From NCBI GenBank assembly GCA_937898675.1, contig CALEJB010000003.1:1-41074 (forward strand): a DNA stretch of 41,074 nt. The letters run 5' to 3'. Shown here one piece after another: positions 1-6,850 of the stretch. The position numbers and the translations under genes were made by a program. The notes beneath the pieces were generated by a model. That model had not been told where the DNA came from, did no database searches, and worked only from the letters and a program-made list of their open reading frames with translations. Source of the stretch: an uncultured Prevotellaceae bacterium. Its GTDB lineage: Bacteria; Bacteroidota; Bacteroidia; Bacteroidales; Muribaculaceae. Position 1 is the first letter of the stretch. Every line of letters starts with the position of its first letter.

Positions 1-702
1 CACGCGGTAGTAGAGGTCGGCATCGGCGTCGCTGGCAGCAGCAGTGATGTTCAGGCAGTAAACCTGCTCGCCAGCGGTGATGGAGATGCTGGGACTGGCA
101 GTGGCCTCCATCTCAACAATATTACTGAAATTGCTCCAATAATCGGTATTCGCATAGGAATCACGGGAGCCGGCGGGCACATAGAGTGTTGCCAAATTAC
201 AAGTGTAACTCCCAAATGCAGTATTTGGTATGGAGACAGCCTCGGGCCTCAGGCTGGTAACCGTCTTCAGGGCAGGGCAATTAAAAAACGCCCATTTACC
301 GATGTTGGTGACTGAGTTGCCGATGGTAACGCTCGTCAGATTAGAGCATCTTTCGAACGCTTCTTTGTCGATGTTGGTGACCGAGTTGGGGATGGTCACG
401 CTCGTCAGGCCACTGCAGAAATAGAACGCAAAGCTGCCGATGTTGGTGACCGAGTTGGGGATGGAGACGCTTGTCAGGCCACTGCACTCAAAGAACGCAC
501 CGCTGTCGATGGCGGTGACGGTGTAGGTCGTGTCGTCGTAGGTGACGGTAGCAGGAATGTTCACTACGGTCAAGTCACTTCCGGTGACGGTAGCTTCGGT
601 GCCACTGGTGCTGTAGTTGATGCCGTCCACGGTAAAGGTTGCGGCGGTGGCGGGCAGGAGCAGGGCAACTGCCAGCACGATGAGAGTTAAGGCTTTTCTC
701 AT
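1..702 (-). CDS. BspA-like leucine-rich-repeat (LRR_5) secreted protein, 3' end outside window
   Basis: Reading leftwards from ATG at 702, 234 codons stay open to the window edge, so the C-terminus is missing. The first 21 residues form a signal peptide (MRKALTLIVLAVALLLPATA). After a short beta-rich segment come LRR_5 (BspA type) repeats at about residues 60-150, with the recurring pattern IPNSVTNIG..AF..C..L. A YVPAGS-like motif follows, which in this family closes the LRR block, and then the start of another extracellular module rich in Ala/Asp. LRR_5 proteins are surface or secreted adhesin-like proteins; the ligand cannot be told. A second LRR_5 protein lies at 12564-14462. The family call is firm, the function unknown. 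Confidence 0.85.
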   Translation of the reverse strand, partial: MRKALTLIVLAVALLLPATAATFTVDGINYSTSGTEATVTGSDLTVVNIPATVTYDDTTYTVTAIDSGAFFECSGLTSVSIPNSVTNIGSFAFYFCSGLTSVTIPNSVTNIDKEAFERCSNLTSVTIGNSVTNIGKWAFFNCPALKTVTSLRPEAVSIPNTAFGSYTCNLATLYVPAGSRDSYANTDYWSNFSNIVEMEATASPSISITAGEQVYCLNITAAASDADADLYYRV

Positions 703-772
703 AATTGTTGAATAGATTTGTTTGCCTTCGAAGCCCTGAAAGGCGTACTTGTTTTTTGGTTGTTCCGCAACA

Positions 773-852
773 ATGCTAAAAGCGCGGGCCTCCATGTCCC
801 GCAATGTCCCCGGCAGTGCCGTGGAACAAAGCATCCATGACGCTTTTAGCAT
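773..852. repeat. 12-bp perfect inverted repeat with 56-base loop in the LRR gene leader
   Basis: ATGCTAAAAGCG at 773-784 is mirrored by CGCTTTTAGCAT at 841-852. The pair lies in the roughly 200-base leader between the putative promoter (910-917) and the start (702) of the leftward LRR gene, so the RNA could form a long-armed stem. Its loop contains a repeated GGGACAT. Whether it is regulatory or a relic of a small mobile element cannot be told. Confidence 0.6.
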
Positions 853-909
853 GATGTGGTGTCCCGCCCCGCCGCTCTGCCTCAAGGCCCGCCGCGCGCC
901 AAGACGGTG

Positions 910-917
910 CAAAGATA
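910..917 (-). promoter_or_regulatory. Putative Bacteroidota -7 box for the LRR gene
   Basis: TATCTTTG on the minus strand matches TAnnTTTG. No TTTG at the expected spacing was found upstream, and it would give a leader of about 200 bases, so the assignment is tentative. Confidence 0.45.
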
Positions 918-983
918 CACAAAATTTGACAAATCAGGCATATATGCCCCCCCCAAAAAAAACACACGGCCCGTCAACATCGT

Positions 984-1109
984 GTTGTCAAACAACAGGA
1001 ACAACTGGTAACAACTTGGACAACTTGTTTTTTTTCTTCAGCGGTATGATTAAAAAAATCTGTTGTTGCTGTTGTTCCTTGTTGTTATGGCTGTTTGAAC
1101 TTGGTTGCG
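984..1109 (+). repeat. Dispersed AAC/GTT-rich imperfect inverted repeat, copy A
   Basis: The segment starts GTTGTCAAACAAC and ends with GTTTGAACTTGGTTGCG. The left arm is built of AAC units and the right arm of GTT units, so a single strand can fold into a long imperfect hairpin of about 45-base arms around a T-rich loop. A second copy lies at 11033-11156 in the same orientation with most positions identical. No coding capacity. It sits directly upstream of the hydrolase gene at 1204. Confidence 0.8.
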
Positions 1110-1152
1110 TAAAAAAATCCTTTGCGCTGGCGCCACTTCAAAACTATTTCAT

Positions 1153-1160
1153 TACCTTTG
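1153..1160 (+). promoter_or_regulatory. Bacteroidota -7 box (TACCTTTG) for the hydrolase gene
   Basis: TACCTTTG lies 43 bases before ATG 1204. No well-spaced TTTG -33 element was found, but the box matches the one used repeatedly in this window. Confidence 0.65.
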
Positions 1161-1203
1161 CATAATAGTTGCATCGCATAATCACCAACAAAACAAAAGG
1201 ACA

Positions 1204-2352
1204 ATGACTCGAAAATTGATATTCGCCTTGACGGCAGTGATGGTGGCGGCAGCGGCGGCAGATGCCTGCACCTCGGCCATCGTGAGCGGCAAGTTGACGG
1301 CCAACGGACGGCCGCTGCTGTGGAAAAACCGTGACACCAACGACTTGAACAACCGCGTGGAGCGCATTCAGGCCCACGATGGCTTGCTGGAGTTTGTGGC
1401 GCTGTTCGATGCCCGCGACACCCGCGACACCGCGGCGTGGATGGGCTTTAACACGGCGGGCTTTGCCATCATGAACACCGCGTCCTACAACCTGAATGGT
1501 GACGACGGCGTGACCAACATGGACCGCGAGGGCGAGCTGATGCGTTATGCTCTGGAGCGCTGCACCACGGTTGACGACTTTGAGGCGCTGCTCAAGACGC
1601 TGCCCAAGCCATTGGGTGTCGAGGCCAACTTTGGCGTGATAGACGCTACAGGAGGCGGGGCTTATTTTGAGACGGGCAATTTCAAGTATGTGAAATATGA
1701 CCTTGCCGACGCTGCGGACGGCATCCTGATGAGGACCAACTTTTCGATGAGCGGCACGCAGGACAAGGGTTTTGGATATGTGCGCTTCGACAACGAGACG
1801 GCACTGTTGCGCCCCCACATCGCCGCTCGCGACATCACCCCGGCGGTGTTCACCGAGGAACTGTCGCGCACGTTCTACAATGCGCTGCTGGGCAAGGATT
1901 ATACCCGCGGCGGCGACGAGTGGCTTGTGGACCAGGATTTTATCCCGCGCCGCATCTCCACGGCCAGCGTGGTCGTCGAGGGTGTGCTGCCCGGTGAGGA
2001 CTCCCGCCTGACGACGATGTGGATTGCCCTGGGCTATCCCCCCTGTGCCGAGGTTTATCCCGTGTGGACGGGCGACGGCGGCGTGGCACCCGAGCTCACG
2101 GGCACCACGCCCGACAACCACAGCGTGCAGTGCGACCGCGTGAACAAGCGCAAGGCCGAGGTGTTTCCGGTGGAACGCGGCAACGGCCAGGAGTACATCA
2201 ACCTGTCCAAGCTCTATAACAACGAGGGCACGGGCTATTGCCAACTGCTCACCTTGGAGAACCGCAAGGCCTACCAGCGCGGATATGAGGAAATCGCCAA
2301 GCGCCGGGCGGCGTTTGCCCGGGGCGGCAGTAAGAAGAAAACTGGCAAATAA
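1204..2352 (+). CDS. Secreted N-terminal-cysteine (Ntn) amide hydrolase, C45/C69-like
   Basis: The 382-residue protein begins with a signal peptide ending near residue 21, directly followed by Cys22 in the motif DACTSAIVSGK. In Ntn hydrolases (linear amide C-N hydrolases, acyltransferases, C69 dipeptidases) such a Cys becomes the N-terminal nucleophile after processing. The following LLWKNRD, FVALFDARDT and FNTAGFAIMNTAS segments fit the beta strands of that fold. ATG 1204 was chosen because an AAAGGA stretch precedes it and it gives a clean signal peptide; an in-frame upstream ATG would place extra residues before that signal. It acts in the periplasm or outside the cell; the amide substrate is unknown. 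A classical C69 dipeptidase with the same CTS nucleophile motif lies at 9351-10979. Confidence 0.75.
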   Translation: MTRKLIFALTAVMVAAAAADACTSAIVSGKLTANGRPLLWKNRDTNDLNNRVERIQAHDGLLEFVALFDARDTRDTAAWMGFNTAGFAIMNTASYNLNGDDGVTNMDREGELMRYALERCTTVDDFEALLKTLPKPLGVEANFGVIDATGGGAYFETGNFKYVKYDLADAADGILMRTNFSMSGTQDKGFGYVRFDNETALLRPHIAARDITPAVFTEELSRTFYNALLGKDYTRGGDEWLVDQDFIPRRISTASVVVEGVLPGEDSRLTTMWIALGYPPCAEVYPVWTGDGGVAPELTGTTPDNHSVQCDRVNKRKAEVFPVERGNGQEYINLSKLYNNEGTGYCQLLTLENRKAYQRGYEEIAKRRAAFARGGSKKKTGK

Positions 2353-2359
2353 TTCAGGA

Positions 2360-2851
2360 GTGGCTAACGACTGCACAGCAATAACCGCCCAGCCGTTCAG
2401 CGTCACGCCGGGGACTTACATGCGCCACATTTGCGCCATGTTCGCCGCCGACAACTGGCTGTGGGCTGCCGCACCGCTGGCGGTGTGTGCTGTGCTGGCC
2501 ATCGGCATGGATGTGCGTTTTGCCGTCGTGGGGCTGATGGTGCTGTTTGTTGCCCTGCCCATGGCGCTGGCGCTGGTGTACTTGTGGTACGGGTTCGCCC
2601 CCGAGGCGCGCTGGTCGGTCATGCCCAAGACGGCGACGCTCGACAGCGAGGGCATCCACTTGGATTTTGCCGACCCAAGGATGACAAAACACACCATCGC
2701 CTGGGGCGAGGTGTGTGATATCGTACAGAAAAAAGACGCGCTTCTGCTCATGCTCAAGGGCAAGCGCTACACCTGCCTGATGCTGCCGCGGTCACTTGTA
2801 AATCCAGACGTGGCGCAACGGCTCGGGCAACTGGTCCACGAGGCCCATTAA
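2360..2851 (+). CDS. YcxB-like small membrane protein
   Basis: A frame of about 163 codons starts 7 bases after the preceding stop. It shows a short N-terminal beta segment (QPFSVTPGTY), two hydrophobic helices at roughly residues 33-50 and 55-75, and a C-terminal soluble domain (ATLDSEGIHL ... TIAWGEVCDIVQKKDALLLM) resembling the YcxB-like domain of small bacterial membrane proteins. The start is uncertain: GTG 2360 keeps the N-terminal strand seen in this kind of protein, while ATG 2420 is the first ATG after the upstream stop and would drop it. The last 60 bases overlap the 3' end of the convergent gene at 2792-3718. Function is unknown; the close spacing suggests cotranscription with the hydrolase gene. 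Confidence 0.6.
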   Translation: MANDCTAITAQPFSVTPGTYMRHICAMFAADNWLWAAAPLAVCAVLAIGMDVRFAVVGLMVLFVALPMALALVYLWYGFAPEARWSVMPKTATLDSEGIHLDFADPRMTKHTIAWGEVCDIVQKKDALLLMLKGKRYTCLMLPRSLVNPDVAQRLGQLVHEAH

Positions 2852-3718
2852 TGTGTCAAAATCGTCGCTGCTGGCCACATAAATGCATGTAAACTTATTG
2901 TGCTTCAGCGTCTTCATGTAAGGCACGAGTTCGGGATAGGAACGCTTGAACTTGTGCATCTCGGCTTGGTTGCGCACGGTGGCGATGACCATGCGGTACT
3001 GGCCGCTGGTGTTGCCCACGCTGGCGATTGTGGGCTTGGGGGCGGCGGCCGGGGCAATCTGTTGTGCCTTGGGGGCCGTCACCGCAGGTGCCATGCTGGC
3101 GGTGTTGTGCTGGTTGTGGTCCACAATGACGGGTGTCGTCAGTGCGATGCTCAGGCCGATGAGCACGGCGATGCTGGCGGCAATCTGACCGGCCTTGCGG
3201 GAGAACAGATGGCGCCCGGCGGGCACGATGGCCTCGCGCTTGGCTTGCTCGGCAAGCGCTGCGGCGGCCTCGCGTTCGGCTTGTTCGCGCTCGAGCACGG
3301 CAACGGGTTTGATTGCTAGGTTTTCGAGGCCAAAGAACTGGTCAATGGCATGGACCGGGCAGAACGGCACAAACTCCAGATACTTGCCGCTTGAGCGGCG
3401 CAAGTAGCCCAGCCTGCCCATCGACACCTCGCCGCCCATGGCCAACTGCTGGCGCCAGGTGGTCACGCTGTCCATGATAAAGGCCATGGCCTGGACATAG
3501 CTCATGCCCTCGCGGCGCATGAGCGACTGGGCCAGCAGGCCGTCGTTGTGGCTGACGCTGGCATTGAAGCCGATGGTGCGCCGCGGGCGCTGCATGATGT
3601 GACGGCCCTCGTCGTAGCGGGCGGCGCTATAGTTGGCGATGAACGCGCCCCAGTTGGGCACTGCCACGCAGTCGTGGCTCATCATCAGGTATTCGATATG
3701 CTCAATAATGGAAAACAT
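2792..3718 (-). CDS. HU-like (CCDC81-type) N-terminal domain and SPOR C-terminal domain protein
   Basis: The 308-residue protein begins MFSIIEHIEYLMMSHDC. The first ~130 residues (VPNWGAFIANY ... NASVSHNDGLLAQSLM ... GEVSMGRLGYL) resemble the HU-like domains found at the N-terminus of Bacteroidota SPOR proteins. A single membrane helix follows near residues 175-200 (IAASIAVLIGLSIALTTPVI), then an Ala/Pro linker and a C-terminal SPOR-type module (YRMVIATVRNQAEMHKF). SPOR domains bind denuded peptidoglycan at division sites, so a role at the septum or envelope is likely, with the HU-like part in the cytoplasm. The start at 3718 was chosen because a full promoter ends 4 bases before it. The 3' end overlaps the opposing gene by 60 bases. 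Confidence 0.8.
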   Translation of the reverse strand: MFSIIEHIEYLMMSHDCVAVPNWGAFIANYSAARYDEGRHIMQRPRRTIGFNASVSHNDGLLAQSLMRREGMSYVQAMAFIMDSVTTWRQQLAMGGEVSMGRLGYLRRSSGKYLEFVPFCPVHAIDQFFGLENLAIKPVAVLEREQAEREAAAALAEQAKREAIVPAGRHLFSRKAGQIAASIAVLIGLSIALTTPVIVDHNQHNTASMAPAVTAPKAQQIAPAAAPKPTIASVGNTSGQYRMVIATVRNQAEMHKFKRSYPELVPYMKTLKHNKFTCIYVASSDDFDTLMGLVDQLPEPLRHVWIYK

Positions 3719-3722
3719 CACA

Positions 3723-3753
3723 CAAAGGTACTCACTTTGCTGCCAACGGCAAA
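3723..3753 (-). promoter_or_regulatory. Complete Bacteroidota promoter for the HU/SPOR gene
   Basis: On the minus strand TTTG (3750-3753), a 19-base spacer, then TACCTTTG (3723-3730) gives a consensus promoter. The start codon at 3718 lies about where transcription should begin, implying a leaderless or nearly leaderless mRNA. Confidence 0.85.
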
Positions 3754-3802
3754 ATCTTTGCTCCAAATTTACCGCTAAAAGTTATTAACAAGGCGGGACT
3801 TA

Positions 3803-3830
3803 ACTCCTCACTCCTCACTCCTCACTCCTC
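3803..3830 (+). repeat. Heptamer tandem repeat (ACTCCTC)x4 upstream of the helicase gene
   Basis: Four perfect copies of ACTCCTC lie directly before the -7 box at 3840-3847, covering the position where the -33 element should be. A change in copy number would alter promoter spacing. A related ACTCCTA repeat occurs at 19218-19234. Confidence 0.9.
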
Positions 3831-3839
3831 ACTTTTTTA

Positions 3840-3847
3840 TAATTTTG
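3840..3847 (+). promoter_or_regulatory. Bacteroidota -7 box (TAATTTTG) for the helicase gene
   Basis: TAATTTTG ends 12 bases before ATG 3860, so the leader would be very short. The -33 position is occupied by the heptamer repeat rather than TTTG. Confidence 0.7.
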
Positions 3848-3859
3848 CAAACAAAAACA

Positions 3860-5782
3860 ATGAGCCGCCCGTCATCCATAGCCCAGCTGCAACAGCAGCG
3901 CCACTTGCTCCAACTGGAATACCAGGAGGAAAAGGAGGCCTATCGCCAGCATTCCCAGAGCATTGGCCTGGCGCGCAAGGTCACGCGCGGCGATGCGTGG
4001 TTTCCGCTCAACGCGGGGCGCGCCTACTACAACTCGTTGAACCAGTACTGCATCGAGGTGACACGCAAGGCCGACGAGGAGATTGACCACAACTTCGAGT
4101 ATGGCAAACCCGTTGTGTTCTTCAGCGCCGAGGCGCCCGGGGGCGACCTGAAACAGGCCGGCAGCATCCATTGGTTCAACTTCACGGGCAACATCTCGTT
4201 TGTTGACGGCGACCGCATGGTTGTCGCCATTCCCGAGGGGCATGCCCTGGAACTGCAAAACAGCAGCCAGCCCATCGGCGTGCAACTGTTCTTTGACGAG
4301 ACCAGTTACCGCATCATGTTCGATGCCCTGGACCGCGTCATCAATGCCAAGGGCAACCGCCTGGCCTACCTGCGCGACCTGTTCTATTCACGCCAGCCGG
4401 CCCAGTCGTTTACCTTTGACGCTATGCGTTTCCCGTGGCTCAACGCAAGTCAGGAGCGCGCCGTCAACGACGTGCTGCGGTCCAAGGATGTGCGCGTGCT
4501 GCACGGCCCTCCCGGCACGGGAAAGACCACAACGCTTGTCGAGGCCATCAACGAGACGCTCATGCGCGAGAGCCAGGTGCTCGTGTGCGCCCAGAGCAAC
4601 ACCGCGGTCGATTGGATTAGCGAGAAGCTGGTGGACTGCGGCATCAAGGTGCTGCGCATCGGCAACCCCACGCGCGTCAATGACAAAATGCTGAGTTTCA
4701 CCTACGAGCACCGCTTTGCCGACCATCCCGACTATCCCAAGTTGTGGCAGGTGCGCCGCACCATGCGCGAGATGAAACGCCGTCGCCGCGAGACGGGCGA
4801 GCGTTTCCACCAGCGCATCGACCGGCTCAAGGAGGTGGCCACCGAACTCGAAGTGCGCATCAATGCCGACATCTTTGGCCAGGTGCGCGTCATCGCCTCA
4901 ACCCTTGTCGGCGCCGCCAACAAGTTGCTCGACGGGCAAAAGTTCGGCACGGTGTTCATCGACGAGGCGGCGCAGGCCATGGAAGCGGCATGCTGGATTC
5001 CCATCCGCCGCGCCTCGCGCGTGATTTTTGCCGGCGACCATTGCCAGCTGCCTCCCACCGTCAAGAGCCTCGACGCCCTCAAGGGCGGACTGGGCAAGAC
5101 GCTCATGGAGCGCATTGTCGAGAATAAGCCCGAATGCGTGTCGCTGTTGCAGGTGCAGTACCGCATGAACGACGAAATCATGCAGTTCAGTTCCGACTAC
5201 TTTTACCATGGCCAAATGAAGTCAGCCCCCGAGGTCGCCCGCCGCGTCATCCACGAGGGCGATGCTCCCATCCTGTGGCTCGACACCTCGACTATCAACC
5301 TGGGCGCTGACGAGCAAGGCAATTTCAGGGAACAGTTCATCGGCGAGTCGTTTGGCCGCGCCAATAAGGGAGAGGCCAATCTGACATTGAGCCTGCTGCA
5401 AATCTATTTCCAGCGCGTCGGCAAGCAGCGCATCCTCGACGACCGCATCGACGTGGGCATCATCTCGCCCTACCGCGCCCAGGTCCAGTACCTCAAGCGC
5501 CTCATCAAGAAGCGCGCCTTTTTCAAGCCTTTCCGCCACCTGATTTCGGTCAATACCGTGGACGGATTCCAAGGCCAGGAGCGCGATGTCATCCTCATCT
5601 CGATGGTGCGGTGCAACCAGGAGGGCCAAATCGGTTTCCTGCGCGACCTGCGCCGCATGAATGTCGCCATCACGCGCGCCCGCATGAAACTCATCATCCT
5701 GGGCGATGCGCCCACGATGACACGCCACCCGTTCTATAAAAAGCTGTTCAACTACATCCAAGCCCTGCGCGGACAGGCATAA
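3860..5782 (+). CDS. UPF1/IGHMBP2-like superfamily 1B DNA/RNA helicase
   Basis: The 640-residue protein carries the full SF1 motif set: Walker A GPPGTGKTTT near residue 215, Q-x-NTAVD (motif Ia) near 250, DEAAQA (motif II) near 367, GDHCQLPPT (motif III) near 393, QYRMND (motif IV) near 433, TVDGFQGQERDVI (motif V) near 567 and RRMNVAITRA (motif VI) near 599. The DEAA form and the N-terminal beta-barrel-like region put it with UPF1/SMUBP2-type ATP-dependent helicases that unwind nucleic acid 5' to 3'. The biological substrate in Bacteroidota is not established. ATG 3860 is preferred over a TTG at 3845, which lies inside the promoter box. The next gene starts 22 bases downstream and is probably cotranscribed. 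Confidence 0.92.
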   Translation: MSRPSSIAQLQQQRHLLQLEYQEEKEAYRQHSQSIGLARKVTRGDAWFPLNAGRAYYNSLNQYCIEVTRKADEEIDHNFEYGKPVVFFSAEAPGGDLKQAGSIHWFNFTGNISFVDGDRMVVAIPEGHALELQNSSQPIGVQLFFDETSYRIMFDALDRVINAKGNRLAYLRDLFYSRQPAQSFTFDAMRFPWLNASQERAVNDVLRSKDVRVLHGPPGTGKTTTLVEAINETLMRESQVLVCAQSNTAVDWISEKLVDCGIKVLRIGNPTRVNDKMLSFTYEHRFADHPDYPKLWQVRRTMREMKRRRRETGERFHQRIDRLKEVATELEVRINADIFGQVRVIASTLVGAANKLLDGQKFGTVFIDEAAQAMEAACWIPIRRASRVIFAGDHCQLPPTVKSLDALKGGLGKTLMERIVENKPECVSLLQVQYRMNDEIMQFSSDYFYHGQMKSAPEVARRVIHEGDAPILWLDTSTINLGADEQGNFREQFIGESFGRANKGEANLTLSLLQIYFQRVGKQRILDDRIDVGIISPYRAQVQYLKRLIKKRAFFKPFRHLISVNTVDGFQGQERDVILISMVRCNQEGQIGFLRDLRRMNVAITRARMKLIILGDAPTMTRHPFYKKLFNYIQALRGQA

Positions 5783-5804
5783 AAAACATCATACTATCAC
5801 GACG

Positions 5805-6224
5805 ATGAACAAGAAAATCTATTTTGCTGGCTCGATTCGTGGCGGACGCGTGGATGCCGCGCTGTACAAGCAAATCATTGAGCACATCCAGGAGCGCGAC
5901 ATCGTGCTCACCGAGCATGTGGGCCACACCGACCTGAGCCTTGTTGAGCAAGGGCGCGACCGTGACGCCGCCATCTACAACCAGGACACTAACTGGTTGT
6001 TGCAGTGCGACATGCTCATCGGCGAATGCACCTGCCCGTCGCTAGGCGTGGGCTACGAACTCGCGTTTGCCGAGGCGCACGGCAAGCCCTGCCACATCTT
6101 TTACGACAAGACCAAGACGCAACTGTCGGCCATGCTCACGGGTGACGAGTACTTTAATATTTACCCCTACGCAACCAAAGAGGAACTGTTCGCCCAACTG
6201 GACTTGGTTTTGGACCGACGCTGA
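5805..6224 (+). CDS. DNPH1-like 2'-deoxynucleoside 5'-phosphate N-hydrolase / nucleoside deoxyribosyltransferase family
   Basis: The 139-residue protein shows the family layout: N-terminal IYFAGSIRGGR nucleotide-binding loop, VLTEHVG near residue 32, QDTNWLLQCDMLIGE near 60-75, and PSLGVGYELAFAEA near 80, which holds the catalytic Glu. These closely match mammalian DNPH1 (Rcl), which cleaves deoxynucleoside monophosphates to base and deoxyribose 5-phosphate, and distantly the nucleoside 2-deoxyribosyltransferases. It would act in the cytosol in nucleotide salvage or pool sanitation. It follows the helicase gene by 22 bases in the same direction. It ends 9 bases before the convergent permease gene. 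Confidence 0.85.
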   Translation: MNKKIYFAGSIRGGRVDAALYKQIIEHIQERDIVLTEHVGHTDLSLVEQGRDRDAAIYNQDTNWLLQCDMLIGECTCPSLGVGYELAFAEAHGKPCHIFYDKTKTQLSAMLTGDEYFNIYPYATKEELFAQLDLVLDRR

Positions 6225-6233
6225 CGGCGGCGG

Positions 6234-6839
6234 TCAGGCCGTCATTTTGAGCCACTTGCGGTAGCCCAGCACGGCCATCACGGTGTAGAAGCCATACAGG
6301 CAGGCAGTGAAGGGAATCTGCTTGTAGATATAAAGGGCAGTGCACACGGCATCGACCACGAGCCACAAGAGCCATTGTTCGGCATACTTCTGGGCCAGCG
6401 CCCACAGCGCCACCATGCTCAATGCGGTCGTGAAACTGTCGCACAGGGGCACCGTGCTGTCGGTCCAGGTGATGAGAATCCAATAGATGGCCGCCCACAG
6501 CACAGCACAGACGACAGCCACGGGCACAATCCGCCGCAGGGGGAATCGGGTGATTGGACGCTCCCTTGGCCCGCTCTTGCCACCCTTGGCCCAGCGCCAC
6601 ATCGCATAGCCGTATACGGCGGCGAGCACATAGTAAATCTCCATGCCGAAGTCGGCATACAATCCGCGCTCCCAATACAGGTAGCCGTGCACGATGGGCA
6701 TGATCACGCTCGCCAGCCACAGCCAGATGCTGGCCTTGAACTCCAGCCACAGGTACACCAAGCCCAAAATGAGCCCGGCGGCGTCGATGGCTTCTACCCA
6801 CCCGAAGTTGGCGAAATAATGTGTGATGGCATCAAACAT
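6234..6839 (-). CDS. pnuT: PnuC-family permease, probably thiamine transporter PnuT
   Basis: The 201-residue protein is highly hydrophobic with about seven membrane helices and PnuC-type features: GLVYLWLEFKASIWLW, YADFGMEIYYVLAAVYGYAMWRW, and the C-terminal WLLWLVVDAVCTALYIYK. PnuC proteins are facilitators coupled to phosphorylation of their vitamin (nicotinamide riboside, riboflavin or thiamine). The gene starts 11 bases after the TonB receptor gene and both lie behind a TPP riboswitch, so thiamine is the likely substrate; the same receptor/permease pairing is known for thiamine uptake in Bacteroides. A generic annotation as an NMN transporter would probably be wrong. The thiamine pyrophosphokinase gene that often completes this operon is absent here. 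Confidence 0.85.
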   Translation of the reverse strand: MFDAITHYFANFGWVEAIDAAGLILGLVYLWLEFKASIWLWLASVIMPIVHGYLYWERGLYADFGMEIYYVLAAVYGYAMWRWAKGGKSGPRERPITRFPLRRIVPVAVVCAVLWAAIYWILITWTDSTVPLCDSFTTALSMVALWALAQKYAEQWLLWLVVDAVCTALYIYKQIPFTACLYGFYTVMAVLGYRKWLKMTA

Positions 6840-6850
6840 GGCTCAGGTAA

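Larger units (their letters stand above)
703..1203. other. 500-base intergenic region between divergent genes
   Basis: No credible gene is seen here. It holds the leader of the leftward LRR gene with its inverted repeat (773-852), the putative leftward promoter box (910-917), a homopolymer-rich stretch of C8 then A8 near 947-962, the dispersed repeat at 984-1109, and the rightward promoter box at 1153-1160. Confidence 0.7.

Noticed and set aside
749..1165. 138-codon frame covering the hairpin element
   Set aside because: Its translation consists of homopolymeric runs (Phe, Cys) from the repeat and crosses the promoter of the next gene.
3845..3859. TTG start for the helicase
   Set aside because: The TTG is part of the promoter box TAATTTTG, so it cannot be in the mRNA; ATG 3860 fits.
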